A stretch of 64,000 bases of DNA, taken from NCBI RefSeq assembly GCF_018588585.1, contig NZ_JAEUFG010000020.1, positions 1-64,000 of the forward strand, written 5' to 3'. The translations under genes were made by a program, and so were the position numbers. The stretch is from Bacillus sp. SM2101. Lineage in GTDB: Bacteria > Bacillota > Bacilli > Bacillales > SM2101. The notes below the pieces were generated by a model, which was given only the letters and a program-made list of their open reading frames with translations, searched no databases and was not told where the DNA came from. This document shows positions 21,774-31,734 of the stretch, in pieces (the stretch's first letter is position 1; each line of letters starts with the position of its first letter).

Positions 21774-22520
21774 ATGAAACAAGTCGTCCCAAAGCCGTTT
21801 ACCTTTGAAGCAGGCGAACGTGCGGTGTTATTATTGCATGGCTTTACAGGTAATTCAGCTGATGTAAGAATGCTAGGAAGATTTTTAGAAAAGAAAGGCT
21901 ATACGTGTCATGCGCCTATTTATAAAGGACATGGTGTTCCTCCAGAGGAGCTCGTTCATACAGGGCCAGAGGACTGGTGGCAGGACGTCATGGAAGCCTA
22001 TCAACACTTAAAAGATAGAGGACATGAAGAAATAGCCGTAGCAGGTCTATCACTTGGGGGGGTATTTTCGTTAAAATTAGGTTACACTGTACCTATAAAA
22101 GCAATTGTTCCTATGTGTGCACCGATGTATATTAAGAGTGAAGAGGTCATGTACGAGGGTGTACTTGATTATGCAAGAGAATATAAGAAGTTTGAAGGGA
22201 AATCTGTTGAACAAATTGACATAGAAATGCAGCAGTTTCAGCAAACGCCAATGACGACCTTAAAAGCACTACAGCAGTTAATTGCTGGTGTTAGAGATCA
22301 AGTTGATTTAATTTATGCACCAACATTTGTCGTTCAAGCAAGACACGACAACATGATTAATACAGACAGTGCTAATATTATTTATAACCGCGTAGAATCA
22401 CCAATTAAGGAATTGAAATGGTATGAGGAATCTGGCCATGTGATTACACTTGACAAAGAGCGGGAGCAGTTGCATGAAGATGTTTATGCCTTTTTAGAAA
22501 GTTTAGATTGGAATAGCTAA
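21774..22520 (+). CDS. est: Carboxylesterase (Est/YvaK)
   Basis: Alpha/beta hydrolase of 248 residues acting on short-chain esters. The oxyanion region is [10 protein letters not shown]. The nucleophile is Ser93 in AGLSLGG. Asp192 (ARHDNM) and His222 (ESGHVITLD) complete the triad. It matches the Geobacillus Est30/Bacillus YvaK family, which regularly sits between secG and rnr. AAAGGAG precedes ATG 21774. rnr follows after 154 bases. Confidence 0.93.
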   Translation: MKQVVPKPFTFEAGERAVLLLHGFTGNSADVRMLGRFLEKKGYTCHAPIYKGHGVPPEELVHTGPEDWWQDVMEAYQHLKDRGHEEIAVAGLSLGGVFSLKLGYTVPIKAIVPMCAPMYIKSEEVMYEGVLDYAREYKKFEGKSVEQIDIEMQQFQQTPMTTLKALQQLIAGVRDQVDLIYAPTFVVQARHDNMINTDSANIIYNRVESPIKELKWYEESGHVITLDKEREQLHEDVYAFLESLDWNS

Positions 22521-22674
22521 TTATTATATAATCAATGAAACAAGCGAGTTTAAAAAGAGAAGGGTAGAAGAATTTGTTGTATTTCTATGAGGTTACTACC
22601 CTTAGTTATGGAGTGTCTAGTATAATATTCCAAACAGGCTATGTGAAAATGCTTTAAAAAGGAGGGGAGATACA

Positions 22675-24999
22675 ATGGATGAAATCCAGCAACATACCGA
22701 TAAATTGCTATCTTTTATGAAAGAAGAAGCGTATAAGCCATTAACAGTACAAGAATTAGAGGAAGCGTTTGGTATAGAAGATTCATCTGATTTTAAGCAA
22801 TTTGTCAAAGCACTTGTCTTAATGGAGGAGCAAGGGCTAGTCGTTAGAACAAGAAGCAATCGCTATGGGCTACCAGAAAAAATGAATCTAGTTAGAGGCA
22901 CGTTAACAGGTCATGCAAAAGGGTTTGCGTTTGTCGTTCCTGATGACAAATCACTTGATGACGTCTTTATTCCACCAAACGAATTAAAAAATGCAATGCA
23001 TGGCGATGTCGTCCTTGTTCGCATTAACCCACATTCTTCTGGCTCAAGAAAAGAAGGGTCAATCGTAAGAATATTAGATCGTGGTATTAAGGAAGCTGTA
23101 GGGACATTTGTGGAAAGCAAATATTTTGGGTTTGTTATTCCTGATAATAAAAAAATTGTAAATGACATTTTTATTCCGAAAGGGAAGACTGGTGGTGCAG
23201 TTGAAGGACATAAAGTTGTCGTTCGCTTAACTAGCTATCCAGAAGGTAGAATGAGTGCCGAAGGAGAAGTTATAGAAATATTAGGTCATAAGAATGACCC
23301 GGGTGTCGATATTCTTTCCATTATTCATAAACATGGACTACCTCAAGAATTCCCATCTGCAGTAATAGAAGCAGCAAATTCAGTTCCTGATACTATATCA
23401 GAAGATGACATCAAAGATAGACGTGATTTACGTGACCAAGTTATTGTGACGATTGATGGTGCGGATGCTAAGGACTTAGATGATGCTGTTATGGTAACTA
23501 AATTATCGAATGGTAACTTTAAACTGGGAGTACATATTGCCGATGTCAGTCATTATGTCCAAGAGGGGGCAGAAATTGATATTGAGGCGCATGAAAGAGG
23601 AACGAGCGTTTATTTAGTCGATCGTGTGATTCCGATGATTCCACATCGGCTTTCAAATGGGATTTGTTCCTTGAATCCTCAAGTAGATCGATTGACCTTA
23701 TCATGTGAAATGGAAATAAATGAAGCTGGTGATGTCGTTCATCATGAAATATTTCAAAGTGTCATAAAAACGACTGAACGAATGACGTATACGGATGTAA
23801 ACAATATTTTAACTGATAAGGATGAAGAGTTAAGAAACAAGTATGATTCTTTAGTGCCTATGTTTGAGGATATGGCTGACCTTGCTGAATTGTTACGTAA
23901 CAAAAGGATGCAACGTGGGGCAATTGATTTTGATTTTAAAGAGGCAAAAGTTCTAGTGAATCGAGAAGGTGCCCCTTATGATGTCGTACTTCGAGAGCGG
24001 TCAGTAGCAGAAAGGCTTATTGAAGAGTTTATGTTACTTGCAAATGAAACTGTCGCTGAACATTTTCATTGGATGAATGTACCTTTTATATATCGTATTC
24101 ACGAGGATCCTAATCCAGAAAAGTTAAATCGCTTTTTAGAGTTCATTACAAACTTTGGCTATGTAGTAAAAGGTTCAGCAAATGAAATCCATCCTCGTGC
24201 TTTACAGGAGATTATTGAGGCAGTTCAAGGACAACCAGAAGAGGTTGTTGTATCAACAGTTATGCTACGCTCTATGAAGCAAGCTAAATACGACCCAGAA
24301 AGCCTTGGTCATTTTGGGTTATCGACTGATTTTTATACTCATTTTACGTCACCAATTCGTCGTTATCCGGATTTGATCGTTCATAGGTTAATACGTACAT
24401 ATTTAATTAATCGTCAATTAGATGAAAAGGTTCAACAAAATTGGCAAGAGAAACTACCAGAAATTGCTGAGCATTCATCAAGTATGGAACGACGTGCGGT
24501 CGACGCTGAGCGTGAAACGGATGAACTTAAAAAGACGGAGTTTATGGAAGATAAAATTGGTGAAGAGTTTGATGGAATTATAAGCTCAGTTACTAATTTT
24601 GGTGTATTTGTTGAATTACCAAATACAATTGAGGGGCTTGTTCATGTTAGCTATTTAACAGATGACTATTACCGCTATGATGAACGCCACTATGCCATGA
24701 TTGGTGAACGAACGGGAAATGTATTTCGTATTGGGGATGAAATAGCTGTAAGAGTTATTAACGTAAATAAAGATGAACGTTCAGTAGATTTTGAAGTAGT
24801 AGGTATGAAAGGTCGCCGCAAAACTTCAAAAGACGTACCAAAGGTCATCCATGCTGGCAAAGGACGCAAAAAAACGCATTCTTCTCGGAACAAACAGCAT
24901 GATAAGAGCGAGAATGATGGAAAGAAAGCCCAGAAGAAAAAGAAGTTTTACGAAAATGTCCCTAACGCTAAGCGTAAAAAGAAAAAGAAAAAGCGCTAG
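22675..24999 (+). CDS. rnr: Ribonuclease R
   Basis: Processive 3'-5' exoribonuclease that unwinds structured RNA and works with SmpB/tmRNA in degrading stalled messages. Order of domains: N-terminal helix-turn-helix (1-65), two cold-shock domains (about 75-230), the RNB catalytic domain with [14 protein letters not shown] and HIADVSHYV (about 260-590), an S1 domain (about 635-720, [16 protein letters not shown]) and a lysine-rich tail. 774 residues is normal. AAAGGAGGGGAG is an excellent start signal. It is followed by a short hairpin and smpB. Confidence 0.97.
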   Translation: MDEIQQHTDKLLSFMKEEAYKPLTVQELEEAFGIEDSSDFKQFVKALVLMEEQGLVVRTRSNRYGLPEKMNLVRGTLTGHAKGFAFVVPDDKSLDDVFIPPNELKNAMHGDVVLVRINPHSSGSRKEGSIVRILDRGIKEAVGTFVESKYFGFVIPDNKKIVNDIFIPKGKTGGAVEGHKVVVRLTSYPEGRMSAEGEVIEILGHKNDPGVDILSIIHKHGLPQEFPSAVIEAANSVPDTISEDDIKDRRDLRDQVIVTIDGADAKDLDDAVMVTKLSNGNFKLGVHIADVSHYVQEGAEIDIEAHERGTSVYLVDRVIPMIPHRLSNGICSLNPQVDRLTLSCEMEINEAGDVVHHEIFQSVIKTTERMTYTDVNNILTDKDEELRNKYDSLVPMFEDMADLAELLRNKRMQRGAIDFDFKEAKVLVNREGAPYDVVLRERSVAERLIEEFMLLANETVAEHFHWMNVPFIYRIHEDPNPEKLNRFLEFITNFGYVVKGSANEIHPRALQEIIEAVQGQPEEVVVSTVMLRSMKQAKYDPESLGHFGLSTDFYTHFTSPIRRYPDLIVHRLIRTYLINRQLDEKVQQNWQEKLPEIAEHSSSMERRAVDAERETDELKKTEFMEDKIGEEFDGIISSVTNFGVFVELPNTIEGLVHVSYLTDDYYRYDERHYAMIGERTGNVFRIGDEIAVRVINVNKDERSVDFEVVGMKGRRKTSKDVPKVIHAGKGRKKTHSSRNKQHDKSENDGKKAQKKKKFYENVPNAKRKKKKKKR

Positions 25000-25004
25000 T
25001 ACTA

Positions 25005-25032
25005 CATAGCTACGAGTAAAATCGTAGCTATG
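25005..25032 (+). terminator. Hairpin between rnr and smpB
   Basis: CATAGCTACGA (25005-25015) pairs perfectly with TCGTAGCTATG (25022-25032). Only GATTTCTTT follows, so it is probably a weak terminator or message-stabilising stem. Confidence 0.55.
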
Positions 25033-25172
25033 GATTTCTTTAGTATTAATAATATTGCTTGCACAATACGTATAAATATTTGAAAGTTGTATAGAGGAGT
25101 TGTTAATATAGTTGCAATCTGAATTGGGCCTCTGTTAAAATATAATATACGTTTATATAGGGGGAACAATTG

Positions 25173-25643
25173 ATGCCACGCGGTCAAGGAAAAGTTATAT
25201 CACAAAATAAAAAAGCATATCATGATTATTTTATTGAAGAAACATATGAGACTGGCATCGTTCTGCAAGGTACAGAAATAAAATCGATCCGAGCAGGTAG
25301 AGTTAATTTAAAGGATGCATTTGCGAGAGTGCAAAATGGCGAGGTATTCCTCCATAATATGCATGTAAGTCCGTATGAGCAGGGAAATCGTTATAATCAT
25401 GATCCACTTCGAACAAGAAAGCTGTTATTGCATAAGAAGGAAATTAGCAAGCTGATCGGGTATACAAAGGAAAATGGTTATGCTATCGTTCCACTTAAGT
25501 TATATTTGAAGAATGGCTTTGCAAAAGTATTACTCGGCCTAGGAAAAGGAAAGAAGAAGTACGATAAACGTGAGGACTTAAAGAAGAAAGAAGCAAAACG
25601 TGAGGTCGAAAGGGCATTCCGCGATCGTCAGAAGTCATTTTAA
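25173..25643 (+). CDS. smpB: SsrA-binding protein SmpB
   Basis: Binds the tRNA-like part of tmRNA and delivers it to stalled ribosomes. The sequence has [20 protein letters not shown], the conserved [19 protein letters not shown], and the basic tail [15 protein letters not shown] 25173 follows AGGGGG; the TTG at 25170 is in frame but less likely. 156 residues, the standard size. The ssrA gene is 166 bases downstream, as in B. subtilis. Confidence 0.97.
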   Translation: MPRGQGKVISQNKKAYHDYFIEETYETGIVLQGTEIKSIRAGRVNLKDAFARVQNGEVFLHNMHVSPYEQGNRYNHDPLRTRKLLLHKKEISKLIGYTKENGYAIVPLKLYLKNGFAKVLLGLGKGKKKYDKREDLKKKEAKREVERAFRDRQKSF

Positions 25644-25661
25644 TTACCTATAAATTGTCAA

Positions 25662-25689
25662 TTGAAAAATAATGTGTATGTGCTATAAT
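25662..25689 (+). promoter_or_regulatory. Probable ssrA promoter
   Basis: TTGAAA (25662-25667), 16 bases, TATAAT (25684-25689). The transcript would start near 25696, leaving about 115 bases of 5' leader to be removed from the tmRNA precursor. Confidence 0.5.
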
Positions 25690-25809
25690 AATAAATGTAG
25701 TTAAGATAACAACACTAATTAACATAACTTAATATATATTGTAGCTTATCTATCCGTTTGTTACTTCCTTAAAGTTGTTCATCCTAAATATTGAACAACA
25801 TTTTATAAT

Positions 25810-26167
25810 GGGGACGTTACGGATTCGACAGGGATAGTTCGAGCTTAAGTTGCGAGTCGAGGGGATCGGCCTCGTTAAAACGTCAACGCCTATAACTGGC
25901 AAAGAAAACAATAACTTCGCTTTAGCTGCTTAAGTCAGCTAGCGGTTCCTCCCTCCATCGCCCATGTGGTAGGGTAAGGAACTCACTTTAAGTGGGCTAC
26001 GCCGGATTCCACCGTCTGAGGATGAAGGAAGAGAACAATCAGACTAGTAACTTGGAAGCCTGTCGATAGGCTGAAGAGTCTGCGAAATACTAATATATCG
26101 ACTACACTCGTAGAAGCTTAAGTGACGATGTTTCTGGACGTGGGTTCGACTCCCACCGTCTCCACCA
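25810..26167 (+). ncRNA. ssrA: tmRNA (transfer-messenger RNA)
   Basis: The 5' end GGGGACGTTACGGATTCGAC and the 3' end GTGGGTTCGACTCCCACCGTC TCCACCA form the tRNA-like acceptor with an encoded CCA. The tag frame, after the resume region CCTATAACT, reads GGC AAA GAA to TAA at 25931-25933 and gives GKENNNFALAA (preceded by the alanine carried on tmRNA). The LAA end is the usual ClpXP degradation signal. Length about 358 nt. It rescues stalled ribosomes together with SmpB. Confidence 0.97.
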
Positions 26168-26195
26168 AATACATACATTTGGTGGTTTTATTTAT
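26162..26195 (+). terminator. ssrA terminator
   Basis: CCACCAAAT (26162-26170) pairs with ATTTGGTGG (26177-26185), then TTTTATTTATTTTT. The stem's left arm includes the CCA end of tmRNA. Confidence 0.85.
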
Positions 26196-26206
26196 TTTTG
26201 TGACGT

Positions 26207-26246
26207 AAAGCATAAATCTTCCTTGTTGGAAGGTTTATGCTTTATT
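26207..26246. terminator. Second hairpin after ssrA
   Basis: AAAGCATAAATCTTCC pairs with GGAAGGTTTATGCTTT with a small mismatch and is followed by ATTTTA. A back-up terminator; it could also serve the other strand. Confidence 0.7.
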
Positions 26247-26510
26247 TTATGTAACGAGATAAAAAACTTTGTGTTTGATAAATAATTTACTTTAAACTCA
26301 TAGTAATTTAATAACTTAGTATATTTTTCAGTAGTTCCAACAACTGCTTTTTGTTCAAGCATAATATACACTGCATTTTCACTTTATTGTTGTATATATA
26401 TTGGAAGCTGTTCCTAGTTTGAGTCTAGTCATTCAGTGTTGGTGATATTTAACTCCTTGTGTCTACTGATAAAAAAGTTATGAAATAATGGGCAAGGGGT
26501 ACTCAAATTT

Positions 26511-26902
26511 GACTCAAAAGATGGTGTTTGGAATTACAACAACGATGATATATTTAAGGTAGCTGCAGAAGCAATAGGAGAAGGAACACAATCCACAAGT
26601 GATGACCCTTGTTGGAAATTAGGGCCATCCTATGAAACTTATAAAGATTAAATTAAAACATATGGGCCATCATATCTAAGTATGAATCATGAACCTTATG
26701 GTGAACACACAGTTACTGTATAAGGTTATGCAAAGTATAAGACAACATTTAGATTAGAGATCAATTTTTAATCAACCGTACTTATTATGATGAGTTTGTT
26801 CGTATTAACGACCATTGGGGAACTACAAGTGGAGGTGCTTATCTATACTTAAACCTTGCTGGGTCAAGCTTTTGGTATTTACAAGGTATTGAACCAAATT
26901 AA
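26511..26902 (+). pseudogene. Decayed C39-like cysteine peptidase gene
   Basis: One frame reads DIFKVAAEAIGEG, GPSYETYKD, then TAA, then IKTYGPSYLSMNHEPYGEHT, VTV, then TAA, GYAKYKTTF. After a frameshift near 26770 another frame continues YYDEFVRINDHWGTTSGGAY up to TAA 26900. The GPSY..., H-TVTV-GY and RINDHWG pieces resemble the His and Asp regions of the C39-like (peptidase_C39_2) family. The front with the catalytic Cys is missing. Clearly non-functional. The rest of 26247-27030 shows nothing else I can support. Confidence 0.6.
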
Positions 26903-27045
26903 ATAGTTCATTTAAAGGGGGGGATATATTACTCTACACTATTATAATTTTAAGAGTATTGTTCGGAGAATGGATAGACTCAAAACTATCCAAAGAGAGT
27001 GTTATACCCCCTGAAAAAAAACTTTTATGAATGGAGGCTTTTATA

Positions 27046-27549
27046 TTGAAAAAGAAGGCCACAGTAATAGTTGGTATTTTATTATTATTTATTACCATCT
27101 ATGTTATCTATAATTCTTTCTTTAGTAAGACTGCATCTATAAAGTCAGAAATAGGTGCAGAGAAATTAGAATATATAGGTATTGTAGAAAGTGATTTGTT
27201 TGATGAACGACCTCATCAAGAAGGGTATTTAAAAGATAATTCTGAATTTATAATTTATAATAAAGATAAGAATAATTATTATATCGTTAAATCAGGAGAG
27301 AATCTTATTGATACTGACATCCAATATACACAAACCTATATATTACCTCTTTTTAATACATATGATGATACTTCCATTGAGTCAAAACATTTAATCATTA
27401 AGTTCGAAAACGGTTTAAAAGTGGATTCTACCTATTTTTACAAAGTAATACATTCGAAAGGTGAAGATAAATTTTTGAGTTTCTTTTTTAATGAGAATAC
27501 TTTTTTTAATACATTTCAAGATGGTTATAAAAAGCTTGTAGATTATTAG
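27046..27549 (+). CDS. Membrane-anchored extracytoplasmic protein, unknown
   Basis: About 167 residues: a basic start (MKKKATVIVG) and one hydrophobic helix (residues 6-24), then a hydrophilic alpha/beta-looking domain rich in Tyr, Asp and Lys, ending KKLVDY. Probably tethered outside the membrane. The start is taken as TTG 27046, because GGAGG (27033-27037) lies 8 bases before it; ATG 27031 overlaps that site. No family motif recognised. It follows the decayed peptidase gene in the same direction and may be a remnant of its operon. Confidence 0.6.
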   Translation: MKKKATVIVGILLLFITIYVIYNSFFSKTASIKSEIGAEKLEYIGIVESDLFDERPHQEGYLKDNSEFIIYNKDKNNYYIVKSGENLIDTDIQYTQTYILPLFNTYDDTSIESKHLIIKFENGLKVDSTYFYKVIHSKGEDKFLSFFFNENTFFNTFQDGYKKLVDY

Positions 27550-27804
27550 TGAACTATATATTTTATCCCATATAATGCTTTCAACTTGTCGAATATGAAT
27601 AAGGACTAGTTCTTATTTGTTAACATCAGCCATTATTGTAATTAGAAGATCCACAGAAAAGGATTAATGAAATTTGTAGTGAAAGTTAAAGGGCTGATTT
27701 CAGACCTTCTTTTTTTGAAACACATGTGATATTAAAGTGAGTCAACCCACACCAACGTACATAGAGTATAGTAACAATAAAAAAATGATGTTGGGGTGGA
27801 TTTT

Positions 27805-28824
27805 ATGGGAGTTGCTTATGTTAGGGCTGGTAGTATGATATCTGTAATTGATACGAAAACACATAGTGTGATTGCAACAATACAAGTTGGAGGGGTGCCA
27901 GTAAATATAGTCTTTACACCAGATGGGAAGTTGGCTTATGTATCAGATACTGGTGAAAACAATGACACAGTATCTGTCATAGATGTGAAAACACATAGTG
28001 TGATTGCAACAATACAGATTGGGAACAATCCAGATGATGTAGCCTTAACACCAGATGGGAAACTAGCTTATGTGACTATTGATGGGGAGAGCACATTATC
28101 AGTGATTGACGTGAAAGCACATAGTGAAATCGCAACAGTGCAGGTTGGAGGCAGTCCAGATAAAGTCGTCTTCACACCAGACGGGAAACTAGCTTACGTA
28201 TCAGCCACTGGTATGGACAACGGCTCTATATCTGTAATAAATGTAAAAACACATAATATGATTGCGACTATATCGATTGGTGCCGAGCCGAATAAGATTG
28301 CTTTCACGCCAAACGGGAAACTAGCATATGTGACTATTGATGATGAGGGTATTGTATCGGTGATTGATGTAAAAACTCACAGTGTAATTGCGATTATACC
28401 TGTTAGTGATTTTCCAAATGATATAGCTTTTACCCCAGATGGGAAGGTGGCCTATCTTAGAAGTCAGAACCCAAATAGGTTAGTTGTTATGGATACAAAA
28501 ACACATAGTGTCATTGCCTCATTAGATGTAAATGATGTTGTATCCGATATTTCCTTTACCCCAGATGGAAAGTTGGCCTACGTGCTATTACTTAATATTG
28601 GTGATTTACTTGTGATAGATACAAAAACACATAGTGTCATTGCAACTGTTGGTAATATTGGGGCTTGCAATAATTTTGTTTCAATTGAACCTAAAGGACA
28701 GTTTGTCTATGCATCGAGTGCAGATGATAATAAAATATCAGTGATTGATACGAAGACGCACCAACAAATCGCGACGATTAATTTACTCGATAGTGCAGGT
28801 GATGTTGTATTCTCACCAAAATAA
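27805..28824 (+). CDS. YVTN-repeat beta-propeller protein, second paralogue
   Basis: 339 residues forming eight blades, each with SVIDVKTHSVIAT or SVIDTKTHSV, FTPDGK and LAYV. It belongs to the same family as the gene at 17428 but is more diverged between blades, with no exact internal DNA repeats. No signal peptide is visible, so a cytoplasmic or unconventionally localised propeller is likely. GGGGTGGA (27793-27800) supports ATG 27805; GTG 27796 lies within it. The upstream gap 27550-27804 has a TCAGACC-containing stretch with a T-run (about 27703-27717) that may end the previous gene. Confidence 0.88.
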   Translation: MGVAYVRAGSMISVIDTKTHSVIATIQVGGVPVNIVFTPDGKLAYVSDTGENNDTVSVIDVKTHSVIATIQIGNNPDDVALTPDGKLAYVTIDGESTLSVIDVKAHSEIATVQVGGSPDKVVFTPDGKLAYVSATGMDNGSISVINVKTHNMIATISIGAEPNKIAFTPNGKLAYVTIDDEGIVSVIDVKTHSVIAIIPVSDFPNDIAFTPDGKVAYLRSQNPNRLVVMDTKTHSVIASLDVNDVVSDISFTPDGKLAYVLLLNIGDLLVIDTKTHSVIATVGNIGACNNFVSIEPKGQFVYASSADDNKISVIDTKTHQQIATINLLDSAGDVVFSPK

Positions 28825-28935
28825 GAATAAATAAACACAAAAATAATAAGTGACGGCCCGTATCTTTATTTTAATTAGTGAACTCAATGATTTAAAATCT
28901 ATAAATTTATTAGATTAAAGACAATTCTGAATTTA

Positions 28936-29121
28936 TTATTCCACAATTTGGTGCAAGAAGGTAGTTAAGGGTATCCAGACTACATTAAGAATAATACCTA
29001 TTACAAATAGGTCAACCAGAAAGTTACTGGATGACTTCATAATACGATATAGCGCTGTTCAGTAATAATACTGAAAGCGCCTTTCTTAATGTATTGAGCA
29101 ATATTGTTAAACAAGGTTACT
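28936..29121 (+). repeat. Dispersed repeat family A, copy 2 (two parts)
   Basis: ATTCCACAATTTGGTGCAAG (from 28938) matches the copy at 52401. The block AGCGCTGTTCAGTAATAATA..GCGCCTTTCTTAATGTATTG (29051-29100) is nearly identical to that at 45724. The parts are separated by about 80 unrelated bases. Confidence 0.75.
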
Positions 29122-29557
29122 AAGGGCTAAATTCAACCCTAATCCATTTTTTGTAAAAGCTCGATATAACCACATAACCTAAAAATGTAGTAGCATATAG
29201 ACTAAGACCACTTTCCCAGCTATGAGCCTGGAGCTCAAAGAAAAGAGGATATCTCGGAAGGTAAAAATAACTTATTATAACAATAAACATAGCTGGTACG
29301 CCTAGTAATAGAAGTTTTTCAAGATGAAGTTTCCATTTACCTTGCTTTTTGATTTCTTTGTAAAAAGTCGGTAATCCAATCACAATACCGAATATGAAAT
29401 TAGAAATTACGTAAAGAGTAGAATACATATAAAACGAAATTGAAAATCGTTCCCACTCTGCATTAAACCAATTATCAAACTTACTCTTAAAGAACCAAAA
29501 CACTATAAAAACAATAAAATAAATTGCATACTCTTTAATTTTTTTGTAAGAAATCAT
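29120..29557 (-). CDS. Four-helix membrane protein, unknown
   Basis: 145 residues with four hydrophobic segments (about 10-26, 42-66, 85-103, 118-134) and a short basic end KKWIRVEFSP. No recognised motif. Minus-strand AGAAGGGGAAAA stands directly before ATG 29557, a good start signal. Its stop touches the end of a family A repeat, which may supply its terminator. Possibly a small integral membrane protein of accessory function. Confidence 0.6.
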   Translation of the reverse strand: MISYKKIKEYAIYFIVFIVFWFFKSKFDNWFNAEWERFSISFYMYSTLYVISNFIFGIVIGLPTFYKEIKKQGKWKLHLEKLLLLGVPAMFIVIISYFYLPRYPLFFELQAHSWESGLSLYATTFLGYVVISSFYKKWIRVEFSP

Positions 29558-29711
29558 TTTTCCCCTTCTTATTAATTTAGTGATAATAGAATTTTAACAT
29601 AAAAGACAATGGTATAAGAAAAGCTCTTTTTTCAATAAACCAGCTCATGTTTTATCACGATTTTCCAATAAAAACTTTATTTATCCATGCTATACTAAAA
29701 TAATCCATGAC

Positions 29712-29750
29712 AAACAACCTTCCGAATATACAGTTTGGAAGGTTGTTTTG
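29712..29750 (+). terminator. Hairpin terminator with no obvious plus-strand gene before it
   Basis: AAACAACCTTCC (29712-29723) pairs with GGAAGGTTGTTT (29737-29748), then TGCTTTT. The nearest plus-strand gene upstream is far away, so a lost gene may have ended here. Confidence 0.6.
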
Positions 29751-29760
29751 CTTTTAATAT

Positions 29761-29943
29761 GGTACAGATCCAGTGTAAGAGCTTATTCACACAAGCGATA
29801 GCGGCAACCACGCTGAAATTAAACCAGTAACTTGAATTAATTATAAATTAAGGTTTGAAAATAATGATCAATATCCAAACTCATCGTATACATCATTAAT
29901 CATACCATTTTATTTTATTAAAAAGATTGTATTGGAGGAGTGA
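29761..29943 (+). pseudogene. Possible decayed coding remnant
   Basis: A single frame gives about 60 codons with two internal stops: ELIHTSDSGNHAEIKPVT, stop, INYKLRFENNDQYPNSSYTS, ending LEE and TGA at 29941. The composition looks protein-like. The GGAGGAG at its end would serve the next start. Family unknown; could be chance. Confidence 0.3.
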
Positions 29944-29948
29944 AGATA

Positions 29949-30032
29949 TTGAGGTCTAATGTAATTAAACCTGCTTTATACTCATCTCTTATTTTGTCTC
30001 TGGTATTTATAACTCTATCCCTAAGTAAAATC
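29949..30032 (+). pseudogene. Possible truncated N-terminus of a membrane or exported protein
   Basis: TTG 29949 lies 10 bases after GGAGG. The first 28 residues (LRSNVIKPALYSSLILSLVF...) look like a signal anchor. After that the frame runs on to 30158 across the convergent MFS gene, where it has no protein character. Best read as the stump of a gene cut off where the MFS gene now ends. Confidence 0.3.
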
Positions 30033-30034
30033 TG

Positions 30035-31258
30035 TTATAAACTATATCCTACTTTCCGATTTGTTGACTTCATTAAGCCCTTAACATACAGAAGAACGGG
30101 GAACCCAAGTGAAGAGACTAGTGCCAACACACTAAACAAAGTAAAATGGTTTGTATAACCGAAATACTCCAACATAAGCCCTCCAATCAAAGGACCGAAT
30201 GATCCTCCAATTGCAGTAAAACCCATCGCACCAAAATACAAACCTTTTAAGTCATGTGGTGATATTTGATCAATAAATAAATCTGTCATTGTAAACATCA
30301 TTACTTCACCGACCGTAAATACGAAGACCGACAAGAATAAAAAGGGTATAGAAGTAAAAAACGCAAAGCCTAGTAACCCAATAGATGTCGTTAATGTTCC
30401 TATCATGATTGATGTTAGTGCGGAATAACGTTTTCCTATCCTTGTTACTGGATATTGGACAATTAATACTGTTATAGCGTTAAACACGATAAGGTAAGAG
30501 AATACCTCTACACCATTTGTTATAATTGGTGAGGAGGCTAAATATTGTGGGATGGTTGAACTAAATTGAGAATAACCGCACACCCCCATAATTAGTCCAA
30601 TGACTGCGAAAAAAAATACACGATCAGCACTAAGTACCTTCAATGCTTTTGCCATGGTTACTCGTTCACTTGTTTTAGTGTTTAAACTATCATCAATTTG
30701 GTTTATAGAAAACATGGCAAGCAGAACAATAAAGTAAAAAGCATAAATAACTGCAGTCACAAAAAATGCTGATGTTGAAGATGAGCTACCTATCTTTAAT
30801 CCAATAAGGGGACCTACTGCAGCACCGATATTAATGGCTGCATATCTAAGGTTAAACACCAACAGTTTATTTTTTGGCTTAGTAACTTTTGAAAGTAACG
30901 CCCTAGACGATGGCTCAAAAAAAGAACGACATAAACCATTTAAGGCATTTAAAATAAAAAACGTAACTACACTTTCTGCTAAAGCAAAGCCAACAAAAAC
31001 AAAAATCCAAATAAAAATGGAATATTTCATGACCTTTTCTTGCCCATATAAATCTGACAAATAACCACCGATGAAACCACCAAATAGGCCTACAATTGAA
31101 CTAACTCCAATAATAGCACCAGCAAAACCTGGACTAACCCCCTTCACTGAAGTGAGGTAAATTGCTAGGAATGGGATTGTCATAAATGTAGCCATTCGAG
31201 CAAAGAGTGTACCAATGATTATGGTGAGACTTATTGGATGAATTCTTCTGATTCCCAA
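30035..31258 (-). CDS. MFS transporter
   Basis: 407 residues, twelve predicted membrane helices, with the loop 2-3 motif GGYLSDLYGQEKVM of major facilitator drug/H+ antiporters and a second GPLIGG..L in the C-terminal half. It resembles the multidrug efflux (DHA1-like) group; substrate unknown. It stands alone on the minus strand. The 475-base gap beyond its start (31259-31734) holds no gene I can support. Confidence 0.88.
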   Translation of the reverse strand: MGIRRIHPISLTIIIGTLFARMATFMTIPFLAIYLTSVKGVSPGFAGAIIGVSSIVGLFGGFIGGYLSDLYGQEKVMKYSIFIWIFVFVGFALAESVVTFFILNALNGLCRSFFEPSSRALLSKVTKPKNKLLVFNLRYAAINIGAAVGPLIGLKIGSSSSTSAFFVTAVIYAFYFIVLLAMFSINQIDDSLNTKTSERVTMAKALKVLSADRVFFFAVIGLIMGVCGYSQFSSTIPQYLASSPIITNGVEVFSYLIVFNAITVLIVQYPVTRIGKRYSALTSIMIGTLTTSIGLLGFAFFTSIPFLFLSVFVFTVGEVMMFTMTDLFIDQISPHDLKGLYFGAMGFTAIGGSFGPLIGGLMLEYFGYTNHFTLFSVLALVSSLGFPVLLYVKGLMKSTNRKVGYSL

Positions 31259-31734
31259 CTTACACTCCTCCCTCCGAGTTACTCTATGTATCCTTCGTTC
31301 AACTCTATCGAAGGTGATAAGAGTTTTCTTCTCTAGATCAGCTTATTTCATTATACTAAATATGTATCAAGGACGGTATGAGAATTAAGAATGATATATT
31401 AATACAACTTTAGAATGAGAGGTTAGTAATAGTGAGAGGCGAGGCATTCCTGTTTTTGTTGAATCATATATATTTAGTCAAAATACTTGAGACGATAAAT
31501 TGAGGAGTTACTTTTTCCATAGAACAGTTATATAAATGAAGGGTGTTAAATATTGAGCAAACATTTATTACATATTGAAGGGTTGTTGTATTTATTACAT
31601 CGCTTTACTTCTATTATTAAGTTGGAGCATTATTAGTGATCAAAGTTGTAACCTTTTTGTAATCTTCTTTTAAATAAATCGTAATAAAATACAATCATCA
31701 AGAAGAAAAACCAAAAAATTGGAGGTTATACAAC

